NCBI GenBank assembly: GCA_031835245.1 | Contig: JAVKOQ010000045.1 | Location: 77,001-141,000 of the forward strand | Length of the DNA: 64,000 bases | Source of the DNA: Balamuthia mandrillaris | Taxonomy: Eukaryota > Discosea > Longamoebia > Balamuthiidae | Reading direction: 5' to 3' | In this document: positions 1-13,088 of the stretch, piece by piece | Position numbering within the stretch: the stretch's first letter is position 1 | Layout: every line of letters starts with the position of its first letter | Position numbers and translations under genes: made by a program | Notes under the pieces: model-generated | Seen by the model: only the letters and a program-made list of their open reading frames with translations | Told to the model about the DNA's origin: nothing | Databases searched by the model: none

Positions 1-290
1 CAACAAAGTCCGAGCGACGAGGACGGGGTCGCTGAGGCTGAGGCCGAGGAAACGCGGCACCATTATGCGGCTATAGAGGCGTGCTGCTATTTTGTGGAGC
101 ATGAAGAAAGGGAAGAAGAGCCGCTCGTTTCTTCTTGCCGTGGTCTGGTCTATGAGGAAGAAGAGGCAGCGCTTGGTATGAATGTAAGAGGCAAAGGTTC
201 CATTAGTTCCATGGAAGAACTTCGGTTCTTTGGTAAAGCTATTCATTCCATTTTTTTCAAATATTTATTTGTTCTTATTCTTTCTTGTCG

Positions 291-321
<31 letters not shown>

Positions 322-1079
322 TTCTCAAAACAAAAAGGAGGGTACAATAGCCCAGATCTATCTTATGGTCGTTATGCCTCTCCACGAGAGAAACGCACAA
401 ATAGGACGACGCCAAAACGTAAGGAAAAGAAGGACAAGGAGATGACCACAAAGCACCGGTACAGTGCCCATTCTCCTTCGTATGCTGACTCCAGAACTGC
501 AGCTTCTTCGTCGTCTGCTTCTTCTTCGTCCGATGATGACGATTCCTTTTTCTCTTTTTGTGGAGAAGAAGACAAAGAGAAAAAGGAACGTTTACTTTCG
601 CCAACGACTAAAACTCAGAGGAGCCGCCGAACCAAACGAAGCAAAAGCGACTTGGCAAAGTTGGAACGTTTGTTCGACAAGTCTTCTCCTCATTGGAACG
701 AATTGCTTCAAAACGCACTCGACCATCATCTTGCTTCTGCTCCTATTCAGAAAGACGATGAAAGTTCAACAACTATTTCAAGAATGGAGCGATTGAGTCG
801 AGCTCTTCGTTTGGATGTGGTGCAGAGACGGTTTGAAGATTGTGTGAGACAATACGTTCGCGTGATCGTGGAAGAGACGTTGCATGACACTCCGCCCGAG
901 AAAAGAATTATTCCTCCGTTGTCTTCTCAGCTGGGCATTGGTTTGTTTTGCTTCTTGCTTCTCCCTCTCTCTCTCTCTTCTTGAATTTCTCACTTTGTCA
1001 TCATTCACAGCTGGCGGCTTAAAGTTTTTGTGGAAGAATGTGTTCATTAAGTTTTCAAAAGACGAACATGGTGTCTCTT

Positions 1080-1117
<38 letters not shown>

Positions 1118-4100
1118 CGCGCGCGCGCCAAGAGCGAAACTGACGAAATGGTAACGCAAAAGGAATATATGGCGGAGATGAGTTCAGCTCGAAAGCTACA
1201 GCATTGGAACTCAATCATCTTCGTAGTATTTTGCTCCAACATGTGCCTAATATCAATGTGCCACTGATGACGGTGCTTGATTACTTTGTTCGTTTCTTCC
1301 TCATCTCCTCCTTCATCTTTTTCTTCATCAACTTTTAACGGGGCAATGACTGAGTAGGGCTTTCGTCTTATTTGCTTGTCACTACTGCCTGTTAGTGATG
1401 AAACTTTGGTCTATGGCTCCGCTGATGGTGGCATCAACATTATTGGTGGCCGTGATCCTAACGGTTCTCTCTCTATGAACCTCTTTCTCATCTTGATATG
1501 GACTTCTTACTCTCTTGCTGTTTGAAAAGGACGAGTAAGAGGAGATGGAGTGGTTTGTACGAAAATTGAAGAGTTGGCTAGAAAGCTGAATCTCAAACCG
1601 CATAGCTGTGGGCAAGGAGGAAGCAGAGCCATACTTTGTCTGCCTGCGGATGTTGAATGCCATGTAGGTTTTGATGGGCGTATCTATTGCCTTGGTCAGT
1701 GCTTCTTCTTATCCTTCTTCTCTTTCTCATTGTGTACCAACACCTCATAACAACGATAGATCTTGCCCGATTGATGCCTCCAGAATATCCACAGTCACGG
1801 ATTCCTGTTGTACTCCTCAAAGCTGACAGCAATACAGGTTATTCTTTCTTCTCTCCTTGCATCCTTTCGCATTGTTGATTCTTACTGGGAGAAAAAAACA
1901 GGAATTTTAGAGTGTGCTATAAGGAAGAGGGATTGGGAAAAAGAACTGGCAAAGCTTTTGTTGGTGGGTAGCCCCGATGAGCTGCATGCCATTGAATGGA
2001 ATGGCGTCAAATGCTTTCACATCAACGGAAGAACCGCCCACAAACACGATATGATGCTGAACAGCCGTGCCACCGCAATGCTTGGCACCACTATCCACGG
2101 AGACGTTATCTTTATCAAAGGGTAAGATACGCTCTTTCTCTCCCTTTTCTATGCTCTTTATTTTTTCTCCCTGCTTTCTAACCGCTTTCAAAAGGACGCG
2201 AGGCCACTTGTTTTATAACTTGTTGCGACCGAACCACGTCGCTTCCAATCCTCACCCACTCTCGTACGATATTCATCCTCCCCTTCTCCTTCTCCTTCTT
2301 CTCACTCTTCTATGCAGGCCAGATGCATGCAGTGGCTTTGAAAGCAACTCATCCCAAAAGGAAGGTAACATCGCTGAAGTTCGGGCCGCCACTCATCGCC
2401 TCCAATTCCAGGTCCTTCCAACATTGGTTGAGGACATTGCCAAGGGTCTTGTTCTGGTAGACAACGAAGCTCAGCTCTCTCCCTTGCTTCATCAACAAGG
2501 AGTGAACATGCGATACCTGGGTTTGTTGTTGGCTCTTCTCCTGTCCAAAGAGAAGGAGAGTCGTAGCAACCCGGCTGTTGCCGCTGCCTCTTCCATCGTT
2601 CTCACCGAAATGATATCTCGCGTCGCGAAAGTATTATTTTTTTTCCTGTTCTCTTTCTTGTTCTGTATCAAGTTTGAGCTAACGGATTGTTGTTTGATAG
2701 AACGAGCTGAGAGAAATACTTCGTTCCGTGGATCTGAAGAAAGGAATGGAAAAAGCCCAACAGGCAATCGTTTCATACTTCAACATGATACTTGGCGAGG
2801 AGGGCTCTCGCTCTGAGGTTTGGTGGAAGACTCAAGGTTATCTTTTTCTCCTTCTCCTTAAAAGTTTGTCCTTTCACTTAGAGTTTTCTTATCTACCAAC
2901 TTTAGTTAAAGTGCAAGCTATGTTGAAATATGGTTACTATGGCTTTAGCTTCACTCCCGATATCACAGCTGCTCACTTTGATCTGCGTCAGAAGATATCT
3001 AAACTACATCTTTTCCAAAGCTTACAAGTACTCCATGCTCCTCTTTCTTCTTTCTTTTCTGTCGGTCTCATTTCTCTCTTTGTTTGAAAGAGAAATACTG
3101 GAGTTAAGTTCAACCTAGATACCCAACTTCGATCTATTATTCATGTGGACTTCTTCGAGAATGACAACGGCTATAGAGCCCCTTTTACCATCAACGACTT
3201 TGAAGAAGTGCAAGTGAGAAGCTACAGAATACAAACAGACGAAGATCTCATTGAACACATCAAAGCAGTGACGGAAGAGTACCAAAGCAATTCAAAAGAA
3301 GAGAAACGAAAACAAGAGCGAAGGACTCAAGAAAAAATTGCTTTTCTTCTACAAAGAATCCTTCATTCAAGAACAATCGGAAGGGAAGAAGACCACAAAG
3401 CAGAGCAAGAAGAGTGCAACATTGACGTCATGCTGAAAGACTTCATGCAAAATGAAGAGGAACAATGGGAAGTAAATAATAAGGAGAAATCGTTAACCTT
3501 GAAGAGAGATGACGCTTCGCTTTGCTGCGAATTAGCAGCGACTTACATCTCTCTTGTTCGTATCTACGATGCTACGTTCAACTCCGCTTCAACGGGCGAT
3601 AACGAGGACAAAGTTACCATGGTGGAACGTATGAACCATTTCGTGGAAGCGATATGGCTTCTGTTGAATGCTTTGGGAGAGAATTGTCCCATTGAACTTC
3701 TTGTGGAAGCTCATTATGTTGCTGGTTTAACTCGCTTTCGGTAGATCTTCACTTTCTTCCTCATTCCTTTATCGTTCCTCTTGCTTTAACTATTTCTATT
3801 TTGGCTTTTTGTAAAAACAGAGAAAACAACCTGGATAAAGCTAGAGAACACTTTTGGCTTGCTCTCAAAGGAATGGAACTGAGAGGAGGTGGTGAATTAC
3901 TGACTACCGCCAATCCAGGCCATCCCTTCGTGCTCTTACTATGCAACCATCTGTTGGCACTGTCTCTAGCCAATGGGGACCTTGCATTCGTTTCGCCATC
4001 TCAACTACAAGAACAACAAAGCAGCTCTCAAGAAGAAGGAGAAGACAAACCAACAACTTTACAAGTGATGAACGAAGAACAAGCGGCTTGTTTGCTTCGC

Positions 4101-7100
4101 TATTCTGAAATCTTTTTCCACGTGTGGCATCGTTTTCCATTTCCCGGAGACGCTGCTCATCGTTGCGATGTCTTTGGCCATGAACTTCCGTTACCGTTTC
4201 TACTTTTGCTTCACCATCCGTTAGGCCCTCTCTCTCTCTCTCTCTCTCTCTCTCCCCTTTTTTTATTTCTTTCTAACGTTGAATGTATTGAAGAATGATA
4301 CAACTGCAACGCAACGAAATAAAGTTAACAGACGCGGTTTCGCCTTTAGACAAACAACTTCTCAAAGCGTGGAAGCAATCTACTCATCTTTCTTATCAAC
4401 ACGCATGTTCAACCTTAAAGCTCCCAACCTCGGTGTTGTCAGCAGATGATGCTGGATCCTTTGAATTTAAACTTAAAACGAATGGCTCCGATGAATTTTC
4501 ATCTCCTTCAACCAGGAGAAGAAAACTTACTTTATATGCTTGGGGTTGTTCTCATTATGGTTTGGATTTTCTTGCTTCTTCTTCTTCTTCCTCTTCAGTT
4601 TGTCTGCTTCTTCACTCTTTCTTCTTTGGTCCTTTATAATATTCAATAACAACTTTAAAAAGGTCAATGCGGAATGTTGCATGTAACAACAGCATCAATA
4701 CCGCAAGCGGTCGATACTTTACAAGCACCAACCTTACCTTTACGTCACATTAAGCAGTTGTGTTGTTCTTCACGTGGATCCTATGCTCTCACCGGTGCGT
4801 GCTATCATTCTTTTCCTTCCTCTTCTTTTCTGTTTATTCACTCTTCTCTTTGTTGGTCTGATAACTAGAAATGGGTGAAGTTTTCAAGTGGGGAGAAGGC
4901 ATAGCGCAGCCTACGAATCTTGAGCTTCAAAATATCATTCAGATGGATTGTGGCTCCGAACATTGCATAGCCCTTAATAGTACGTTCTTTTCTTGTATTT
5001 GTGGTCGTTCTTCTGCTTCTTCTTCTTGTTCTTGTTCTTGTTCTTCTTCTCCTTCTTCTTCTTGTTCTTGTTCTTGTTCTTCTTCCTCTTCTTCATCTCC
5101 TTCTTCTTCTTGTTCTTCTTCTGCTTCTTCTTCCTCTTCTTCATCTTATTTTTTTTGTTGGTGTGTGTTGGTCTCTTCTTCTTCATCTTATATTTGTTCT
5201 CTTCTTCTTCTTCTTCTTCTTCTTCTTCTGTCTTCCATTCCCTTTCAATCTACGAGTTTTTATTATTGGCTTATCCTTGTTATTCGCTTTTTAGATGAAG
5301 GAGAAGTATTTACATGGGGTAGCAGTGAGAATGGACGATTAGGCCATTGCTTTGCCCCGAGCAGCTCCAACAATAACTCTTCTTCAACATTTATAGACAC
5401 ACCAACCAAAGTGGGAGCTCTTTCTGGCATTCCAGTAGTGGCGGTTGCTGCTGGCGGCATGCGTCATGGTCCCGGAAGGCATAGTATTTATGGGGGTACG
5501 TAGAGAACTTGTCTTGTTCTTATTCGCTTTTGTTTTACTCTTTGTTTCTGCTTTCCTTTATGCAACAAAGGAGGTCACAGTTTGGCTCTAAGTGCTGACG
5601 GAAATGTTTACGGATGGGGTTATGCGGCCAGAGTAGGCACAGCCCCACCGCAGGACACGGATGTGCCACAGCTTATCACTGCCTTAGAAAATAAAGAGGT
5701 GGTTAGCATTTGTTGTGGTGGAAGCCATTCTTTGGCACTCACCCGTACGTGCCTCTTCTCTCTTCTCTCTTCTCTATCTGTCATAGTTTCTAATGGAGAC
5801 ACAATCAATGCAATAGGTTCGGGATTGGTGTATTCATGGGGAACCGATAACCTTGTATAATCCTCTTTACTTTTTTTTTTTGTGTTCGTTTTTCTTTGTG
5901 CAACTGACGCTATATCATCATTGTCATAAACAACAAGGGTCGTGCAAGAATGGGGCAGTTAGGTTTTGGCAACGGAGAGGCAGCCAAGGAACCTACCTTG
6001 GTGGAAGCCTTAGCAGGTAAAAAAGTGGCTAAAGTGGCTGCAGGCATCTGGAGTTCTTACGCCATCACCGGTTTGTACTATTACTCTTCCCTTCCTCCTT
6101 CCCTTCTTGCTTTATTCTTCACGTTTAACACGAGAACAACAGAGGATGGTGAAGTATTTGGATGGGGAAGCAAAGAAGACTTGGGACTAGGCCCACTTCG
6201 TGGGCCTTGCTTCCGCCCACGTCTGTTAACCTCTCTGCTTGGTAAACCTATAGAGCGGATCCTCTGTGGCGACCACTTCGCTGTTGCTCTTCTAAGTACA
6301 GTTACATCCTTCCTTTCTCTCCTCCTCTTCTTCACTTCTCTTTTATTGAGAATGTGCCTATATTGCAGAAGATGGGAAGTTGTTATCGTGGGGAGAAAAC
6401 TTCAACGGCCAAATAGGAAAGGGAACGATCGATGCTCGTCAACCTCTTCCTTTTCTGATAGCTGCACTTTATAGCAAAAGAGTACTCCATATGGCTTGTG
6501 GCGAAAGGCATTGCATTTGTATTGCAGGTTACTCCCCTTCCTTCTTTCGTTGATACTCTATTTTCACATTCACTTCAGAGAGCGAGGAAGAGCTAGAGGA
6601 GTGCAATGCCATTTCCGCAACGAACATGAGTGAAAAGGAAAAAGAACAAGAACCGAACGGAGAACTGGGGGAGGTTGAAGAACAGGGCACATCGACGGAC
6701 CATCAATATCGTCAACGAGCTGAAATGGAGCAGCGTTACTTGGCTCGCGGAGTGAACATGTATGCTTCGACTTCATATGCTGTCTCCACCGTTCAAGTCT
6801 ACGATGAAAACCCGCTGCAAGACACTGCGACCGAAGAGGAGGAAGAAGCAGAAGAGAACCCAAAGCCTCGGTCAAATTCTCGAAAAGGCCAAGTGTAAGT
6901 CTTTCTTTTTATTATCTTCTTCTTGTGAAGTTGTTAGAGTTCTTCTCCTTCTGCTTCTTCGTCGTCTGCTTGCTTCTTGTTCCTCTTCTGTCTTCTTGCC
7001 GTGATGGTAAGGACTAAAAATGAGGAGTTACAGGTATGGATGGGGCTACAATTCAAACGGTGAATGTGGAACAGGTGATGTTGAAACATGTTTATCGCCA

Positions 7101-8694
7101 ACATTGATACAATCGCTATGCCACGTCCACGTTAACAAAATCGTCACCAACATGTGCTCTGTCTTTGCTCTCTCAGGTTTCTTCCTCTTCTTCTTCTACT
7201 GCTTCCTCTTTCCATCTTACATCATACATAAACTTAAAACAAACGCAGATGAAGGGGAGCTTTGGGTGTGGGGCGGCAACGAAGCAGCTTTAGCAGGGCT
7301 AGGTTTCGCTGACAGTTGCAGTCGTGGCACACCAAGACAACTTCGCTTCTGGTCCGACCCAACCTCGTCCTCTCCTCTTCCAATTAGAGACGTTGCTGCT
7401 GGGACTTGCACAGTCTTTGTGCGAACGGGTGACGGAAAGGTATATAGCTGGGGACGAGCGGCTGATGGTTCTTTGCACAAAGAACCTGTGTTATTGAAGC
7501 AACTCTCGGAGGTAGCGTCCATTTCGTTCATGACTTGTGCAGACTCTCTTGGAGTGTTTGTGATTGGTAAAGTTGCCCTCTGCCTTGCTTCTTCCTTCTC
7601 CTATATACAAGGCCTAATATTACGACGAATGCGAAGAGGGAAGAGTGTATATATTGGGGAGTCTGAACATGTGGCCACAAACAAGATTTCTGCAACCTAC
7701 TGAAGTGCAGAGCATGGCACACAAGACGGTCATTTCGGTATATGTGGTCGGCAGAGTGGCCAGCATGGGCACTGCCTCCGCCGGCCATTTGCTTGTGTTA
7801 ACAGGTATCTTCCTGTGTCTCTTTTCATTTTGTATTTATTTATTTTAACATGCTATGTCTTTGTTGCTTGCATAGCGGATGGGGAAGTTTGGATGGTCAA
7901 CGAGAACCTTCAAGCATCGCAAGTGCAAGAGTTGGCCGGTCGAAAAACTGTACAAATAGTAGCCGCATTCGACAGTAATTACTCTTTTGCATTGGCCTTG
8001 CAAGGCACGTACTTCATATATTTTGTTCTCGTTTTTTGTTTTTGTTTAGAACAACGAACTCATGCATGTGTGCGTGTGCAACCACTTAAACTGTAACAGA
8101 AAATGGAAAAGTGTTCAGTTGGGGCTCAAACGCAAAAGGCCAACTTGGAATTTATCGGTCGGAGAGTGAACAACAGCAGCAGGCACCGCATTCAGCTGCC
8201 TTTGTGGAGGTTGTGACGCTAGCTAACAAAGGCATTATTTTCATCGCTTGTGGAACTTCTCATGCTGTTGCTCTCTCTGGTTATTATCTTTTTCTCTCTC
8301 TTTCTCTCTTCTCTTTGTGATGCTGATGGCAGCCACTTTTTTTTCTTCGTGCTTGATTATTTGCTTCTTTTTGTGCAACTTAGAAACTGGGGCTGTTTAT
8401 ACTTGGGGAAACGGCGGAGAGGGCCTCGTTGGGTATTTTATTTTATTTTTCTCCTTTTCCTTCTTTCTTTCTTGCTTTCACTTCAACTTACTTCTTCGTG
8501 TGCTTTTTTTTTTTTGAAAAAACAAAAGACGCGGTGCACTGGGCCACGGGCAAGTGCAGAACGAATGGCAACCGCGGCTGGTGGAAGCTCTACGGCACAC
8601 GTTCATTCGTAGCGTGGCCGCTTCTGCCAACCACACCTTTGCAGTGACGGCACCCTCCGCTTTTGTCACTCGCCTCTGCTCCTTGCAGGACTAA
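1..8694 (+). CDS. CLU-like domain / RCC1-repeat fusion protein (5' partial)
   Basis: The frame is open from base 1, so the N-terminus lies outside the window. More than 20 short exons splice into one frame. The first half resembles clustered-mitochondria (CLU) proteins: VYGSADGGINIIG near 1420, KLNLKPH and DVECHVGFDGRIYCL/DLARLMPPE at 1550-1780, LLRPNHV..PLS near 2225 and GVNMRYLG near 2505. A charged and probably helical (TPR-like) part follows at 3145-4219. An intron at 4220-4293 joins it in frame to the second half. There, about 12-14 RCC1 blades (pattern VFxWG..GxLG..CG..HxxAL) run from 4530 to 8640, enough for two seven-bladed propellers, with an acidic insert at 6570-6895. The stop is TAA at 8692. 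CLU proteins bind mRNAs for mitochondrial proteins, and RCC1 propellers bind protein partners. The role here is unknown. Two adjacent genes cannot be fully excluded, because an ATG sits at 4295. Confidence 0.75.
4226..4255 (+). repeat. (CT)n microsatellite in the CLU/RCC1-joining intron
   Basis: A pure CT dinucleotide tract of roughly 28 nt lies within the 74-nt intron 4220-4293 and forms its polypyrimidine stretch. A similar CT tract occupies the intron around 1085-1112 of the same gene. Confidence 0.85.
4980..5294 (+). repeat. Intronic (TTC)n/(TTG) pyrimidine microsatellite
   Basis: An intron of about 310 nt inside the RCC1 region consists mainly of imperfect TTC/TTG triplets on the sense strand. 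It is bounded by a GTACGT donor near 4981 and a TTTTTAG acceptor at 5294. The triplets read as long Ser or Leu runs in some frames but are removed by splicing, because the flanking exons (..CGSEHCIALN and EGEVFTWGSSENG) join in the RCC1 frame. Confidence 0.75.
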
Positions 8695-8961
8695 ATTCGT
8701 TGCCGAAGAGGCAAAAAAATTTTCCTAATGCGATATGTCGACAATAATTTATTTCCTTTTAAACTCCTGTGTGATGTCATAATTTCTTTTTAAAACAAGG
8801 GCTGACGTAAGTTTATAAAATGGGAGTAGCAAAAAAGAAGAAGAGGGAAGAAAGAGAGCCAACTTTTCGTAATGTCTCTTGCCTTGGGGATGATGAGAGA
8901 GAGCTTTACAATAAATAAATAAAACACATACACGCCGGTTGTGTTCGCTGCTACAAATAAC
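8695..8961. promoter_or_regulatory. Intergenic spacer and likely promoter of the OGFOD2-like gene
   Basis: This gene-free spacer is AT-rich and lies between the TAA of the CLU-RCC1 gene and the ATG at 8962. It contains the palindrome TGTCGACA at 8736-8743, 219 nt before the start codon. The same 8-mer occurs in several other gene-flanking regions of this window. No TATA box is convincing. Confidence 0.35.
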
Positions 8962-10242
8962 ATGGAGACAAAGGAAGAAGAGTTGGGAATTGGGGCTCGC
9001 AAGAAGAGAAGCCGAGAGGAGGCATTGGCTGGTGCTGCTGACCCACCAGAAAGCGGACAGCATGCTCACGATGAAGAGTTTTGGCGCAAGCTGCAACGTC
9101 AGCTGCCAGAGGAGGTGAGGCGGTTGAGCAAAGAGGAACAGCTTCGCTACTTTCACAAGCTCGTGCGTCAATTCGCAAAGCAGCAAAAGCTGGACGAGCA
9201 AAAACAAGAAGAAGCCAAGCGCCTTCACCAAGACTACAAAACATTCATACAGCAAAACTACCAACCTCTTCACCCTGACATCTACGACCTCTCTACGTGG
9301 GGAATTCACCCTTCTCTCAAACGCCTCTTCTCAGAGGGAGAAGAAAGCAACGCCTCTCCCACTGCAGAACAAATTCTCTCGTTGCTCACACCTGTCTCAC
9401 CATCCACTCCTCAGGAGGAACAAGCAAAAGAAGAAGAAAGAGGAAAAGGAGGTGATGAAACAGCACTTCGAGTTGATTCTCCTTGGTTGTACACGCTGGA
9501 AATGTTTGAGGGATGGTGGACTGAACGTCTCCTGGAAGAGCTGCAACACTTTGAGAGTTGGTGCCAAAGCAAAGACCTCTCTCCTCCTCGCCCCAACAGC
9601 ATGAACCGTTATGGCGTTATCCTGGATGACCTCTCCTTCACCACAACGCCAGCTGCTCCAAGTGACTCTCAAATCAAAGGCAAAGAGAGCCTCAGCCTTC
9701 GCCTCTACGATACTCTCCAACAGTTTATCCAACAATACATCAACCCACTGGTGGCTGTGGTGTACCCTCACATCGGTGCCTCATTGGACAGCCACCACAG
9801 CTTCGTGGTGGAGTATGCCATGGGCAAGGATGAGCGGTTGGACCACCATGTGGATAGTGCGGATGTCACGCTGAACGTTTGTCTGGGAAGGCGGTTTGAG
9901 GGAGGAGAGTTGGTGTTCAGAGGCGTTCGCTGCTGCCGGCACCTTAACACTGCCGTTTCTACCAACGAGACGGTTGTGTTGCAACATTCTGTTGGAAGAG
10001 GTTCGTTGTTTGCCTTTCGGTCCTTTCTTTCTGTCTTTGCTTTCCCGGTTTGCTAACTGTTCCGTTGGTTGTTTCTATCATCACCAGGCATATTGCATTT
10101 GGGCAAACACAGACATCTGGCGAGAGCGATACGCAGCGGGGAGAGAACAAACCTGATACTGTGGTGCCGGTCCTCCTCCTTTGGCAACCAGTGTGGTTGC
10201 GACGGAACTTGTCCCAATTGGTGTGGGGCAAACTACTTGTAG
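8962..10242 (+). CDS. OGFOD2: OGFOD2-like 2-oxoglutarate/Fe(II) dioxygenase
   Basis: Two exons (8962-10000, 10088-10242) with an 87-nt intron encode 397 residues, close to the size of animal OGFOD2. The N-terminal third is charged and probably helical (KLQRQLPEEVRRLSKEEQ). The C-terminal half is the double-stranded beta-helix of prolyl-4-hydroxylase-like oxygenases. The H-x-D iron ligands sit in HHVDSADVTLNVCLG, the distal His in LHLGKHRH after the splice, and the 2-oxoglutarate-binding Arg in SGERTNLILWCRSS. A short Cys-rich tail follows (CGCDGTCPNWCGANYL). The frame is also open upstream to 8941, but only through a GTG; the first ATG is 8962. The substrate of OGFOD2 proteins is not established, so only the chemistry is inferred: decarboxylation of 2-oxoglutarate coupled to hydroxylation. 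Confidence 0.88.
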
Positions 10243-10694
10243 CACAAAGTAGGAGCTCAGTTGTGAGTGTGTTTTTTTTTTTCTTTTGGTTTTTGGGCGT
10301 GAAGAAACACGTGTTGGCCCTCGGGCATACCCTCACTCCATCCTAAAAGTAGAAGCAAGGATATATTACAAGAGTCATTGTTTTTTAAACTTTTTTTTCT
10401 CGCACCGCTTCAAAAGCCTAAGGACATGACGATCTTCCTCCGATTTAGGGTAAAGAGAAAGATGGTGCTATCCACGACCTCAGATCGATGCTTCCTTGGA
10501 TAAATTTCATTCCTTCTTCCTCCTTTCTTTTTGTAGTGGTGGAATTTCTCGTTTAATTTATGGGACACAGAATAATTATTACTGATATATTTGAAAATTT
10601 TAAATTATTCGATAGTATTTAGCTCAATCAATAATTGGCCAAAATAATAAAAATAGTTGCGAATACTTAATAATTATTTTGGAGAAATGTTGGG
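10243..10694. other. AT-rich spacer between convergent genes
   Basis: The 3' flanks of the OGFOD2-like (+) and DPH2 (-) genes meet here. The stretch 10550-10680 is strongly A+T-rich with AATAAT and ATAATT motifs that could serve polyadenylation on either strand. I see no open reading frame with coding character and no RNA gene. Confidence 0.5.
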
Positions 10695-12293
10695 TTACTC
10701 TTTGGCGGAAGGTTCATGGGTGTAGCCTTTCGGCAACCCCGAACGACCTTCAACGGCAAGCGCCACAGGCGTCTCTCCCAGCTTTTGCTCCAGCCCTTTC
10801 CACTCTCTCGTGCTGAGGTGATAGGCAGCACTTTTCACTTGAACAAGACCTCTTTCTGTGCTGACGTTTGCCAGCTCTTTGCCTTGTGTTGCTTCAGCTT
10901 CTTGGGCCTTGCTGGCTTTCAGCTTGCCATCGATCAACGAGAAACGTGGGCTGTCCTCTCCCTCTGAGTCTTCTTCCTCTTCTTCTTGCTCTTTATCCGT
11001 AGCTGCAAGGCCCGGAAGCACGTGACGAAAGTCGGTCACAAAGTCCCCTGTCCATTTTTTACCTCTGCGAAACAAGATTGCATTTCAAAAGAGATCTTCG
11101 TTAGGAAAGGAGGAAAAACGTGAGAAGGGAAGGACATACTTAACGAGGGCGACTTCGAGCTCAAAGGGAGTGACGATAGGCTTGTAAAAATCTTTGGAGT
11201 CGACGAGCGAATTTTCAGGGCATGCCACAAGTACAAAGATGTCAACATGCTCAAAGTTGGCTAACTTGGCAGGATTCAGCTTCCCAACTGCCAATAAATA
11301 GTGTTTCTTGCCAGCATCCTTTATCACTAGTTTCAAATGCTCTATTATATCCAAGTATTTATCTTTTGGTTCAAAGCAAGTACCAGTTAATAGAAAGTAC
11401 ATAAATACAAGAGATGAAATCTTACCAACACCAAGAGTGCCAACAACGATGCCAATGATGTCGGCGTCTTTAGTCTTCTCAACAAGAAAGTAACGTTTGG
11501 AAAGGGTACGATTCACTTGCAACGTCTCTTTGTCCAACTTTGATGTCTTGGGAGAGAAACGAAGAAACTGTTGCACAAAAACAACAAGAACGATAGTTAA
11601 CAAATGAAGCCCAAAGACCAAGGAGAAAACGAAGAGTAAGAGTGAGAGTGAGAGTGAGGGAGGGAAAAGTACCTCATTATGATTGAAATGGATGACAAGG
11701 TTGGTAAGAGTACGGCCTTCCTCTCCTATATAAATAATAGTATAATCCTTAACGCTAGTTCCAGCCTGCAATTTGAACTTTCGCCCAAATACAATTCTTT
11801 CTTCTGCTCTTGTTTCATCGGCTCCTTCTACTGAACCAGAAGACATTGTTCCTGATGAAACAGATGTTGTATGCGTGGAACTCGTAGAAGAACAGCTACA
11901 GCCAGAACAATCCCCACAGCTCTCGCTTTCTTCCTTCTTTTCTTCTTCGCTCTTAGGAAGAGTGCGTGTTGGAGGTTGATAAAACTTATCAACAGCAGTA
12001 AAGGAAGCGACTTCCTCCACGTAGCCAAAGATACGCAGCAATACCTCCAACTCAGCAACGAGGTGATGGTACCCCACGTCGTAGAAAAAGAGGTACCTCC
12101 GCTCTTTGTCTGTTTCGGGGTTGGTTCCAGGCGCTCCCATCAGAGGGCACTTGCTGCGAAACTCAGCAAAGAACTGGCTAGAGTCCAACTTCTTGCGGCC
12201 AAAGACAAAGTATACTGGCAGTCGTGAAGTTCTATTTTGAAAAGAAAGAGAGGGTGAATGTGTGGGAAGAAAGGAGCGCATCGCTGTCATCAC

Positions 12294-12330
<37 letters not shown>

Positions 12331-13052
12331 AGAGAGAGACAGGAAGGACCATAATGTACGATGAGATCAGCACGAATGTGTTCGGCAGCTACTTCGTCGA
12401 CGCAGCAAGCGCCGTACGATGTATCACCCAAAATGAAGAACTGCACTGAAAAAGAAACCAATACGTCAGCTTGTGGAAATAAAGCAAAAGGAGAGCGAGA
12501 GCGATCGAAAAGAGAAGCAAAGAAGCAGAAAGAGAGAGAAGCCGAGAGCGAGAAGAGAGAAAGCAAAACAGAGACGACAACACCAGCTTATTTGCCGACG
12601 AAAAGAGAGAGAGAGAGAGAGAGAGCAAAGCGAAGGGAAGAGAGAGAGAGAGAGAAGAAGAGAACCCTCTGGGGCAAGCTGCTTAAGTTTTTCGTAGACA
12701 GTGGAGGACTTGGGCAAAAGGCGATCCGGAAACTGGAGGGCGACCTTCTTGAAGCCATGCTTGGAAATGATCTGCACTGTTTCTTTTATCTCAAAGTCTT
12801 CCTCCTTTTCAAAGCCGGCATCGTAATCTATTTTTTTTTAAGACACCAAACGAAAAAGTTTAGAAAGAATGAAACCAAAGGAAGGGAAAAAAAAAGAAAC
12901 AGAAACAGAAAATAATTGCCAGAATCAGTTCTGTCTTCAGTGTCCTTTTGGATGACAACCTGAGCATCGGAAGACAGCGGTACAGCCGACCTTGGGGCTT
13001 CCTCTTGCAGCTGTTGTTGTTGGCTTGGCTCTGCTGCTGTCCTCGCTTCCAT
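10695..13052 (-). CDS. DPH2: Diphthamide biosynthesis protein DPH2
   Basis: Translation starts at 13052 ([14 protein letters not shown]) and runs through at least six exons to the TAA at 10695. Diagnostic DPH1/DPH2 motifs appear in order: [15 protein letters not shown] (about 12720-12760), then [18 protein letters not shown] and [11 protein letters not shown] (12360-12430) with Fe-S ligand-type cysteines. Next come [20 protein letters not shown] (11440-11500), [17 protein letters not shown] (11270-11330) and [19 protein letters not shown] (11180-11225). DPH2 partners DPH1 in the radical-SAM-like [4Fe-4S] complex that transfers 3-amino-3-carboxypropyl from SAM to a His of elongation factor 2 in the cytosol. 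An acidic, Cys-rich Ser/Thr insert (11800-11950) and a long C-terminal tail extend the protein. Several introns carry GA tracts on the + strand, that is CT in the sense strand. Confidence 0.9.
12297..12326 (-). repeat. (CT)n microsatellite, sense orientation, in a DPH2 intron
   Basis: The + strand shows a near-pure GA run, which is CT in the sense of DPH2. Further GA runs at 12606-12625 and 12640-12660 lie in the next intron of the same gene. They supply the pyrimidine tracts before the acceptors. Confidence 0.8.
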
Positions 13053-13080
13053 CGTTTGTTGTTTGTTCTTTTATTATATT

Positions 13081-13088
13081 TGTCGACA
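13081..13088. promoter_or_regulatory. TGTCGACA palindrome upstream of DPH2
   Basis: This perfect 8-nt palindrome ends 29 nt upstream of the DPH2 start codon. It falls in a 337-nt spacer (13053-13389) that also holds the 3' flank of the upstream kinase gene and a CT tract near 13212. It is one of five exact copies in gene-flanking DNA of this window. Confidence 0.35.

Noticed and set aside
4974-5186. Lys/Glu-rich minus-strand reading frame
   Set aside because: It is the reverse translation of the intronic TTC microsatellite.
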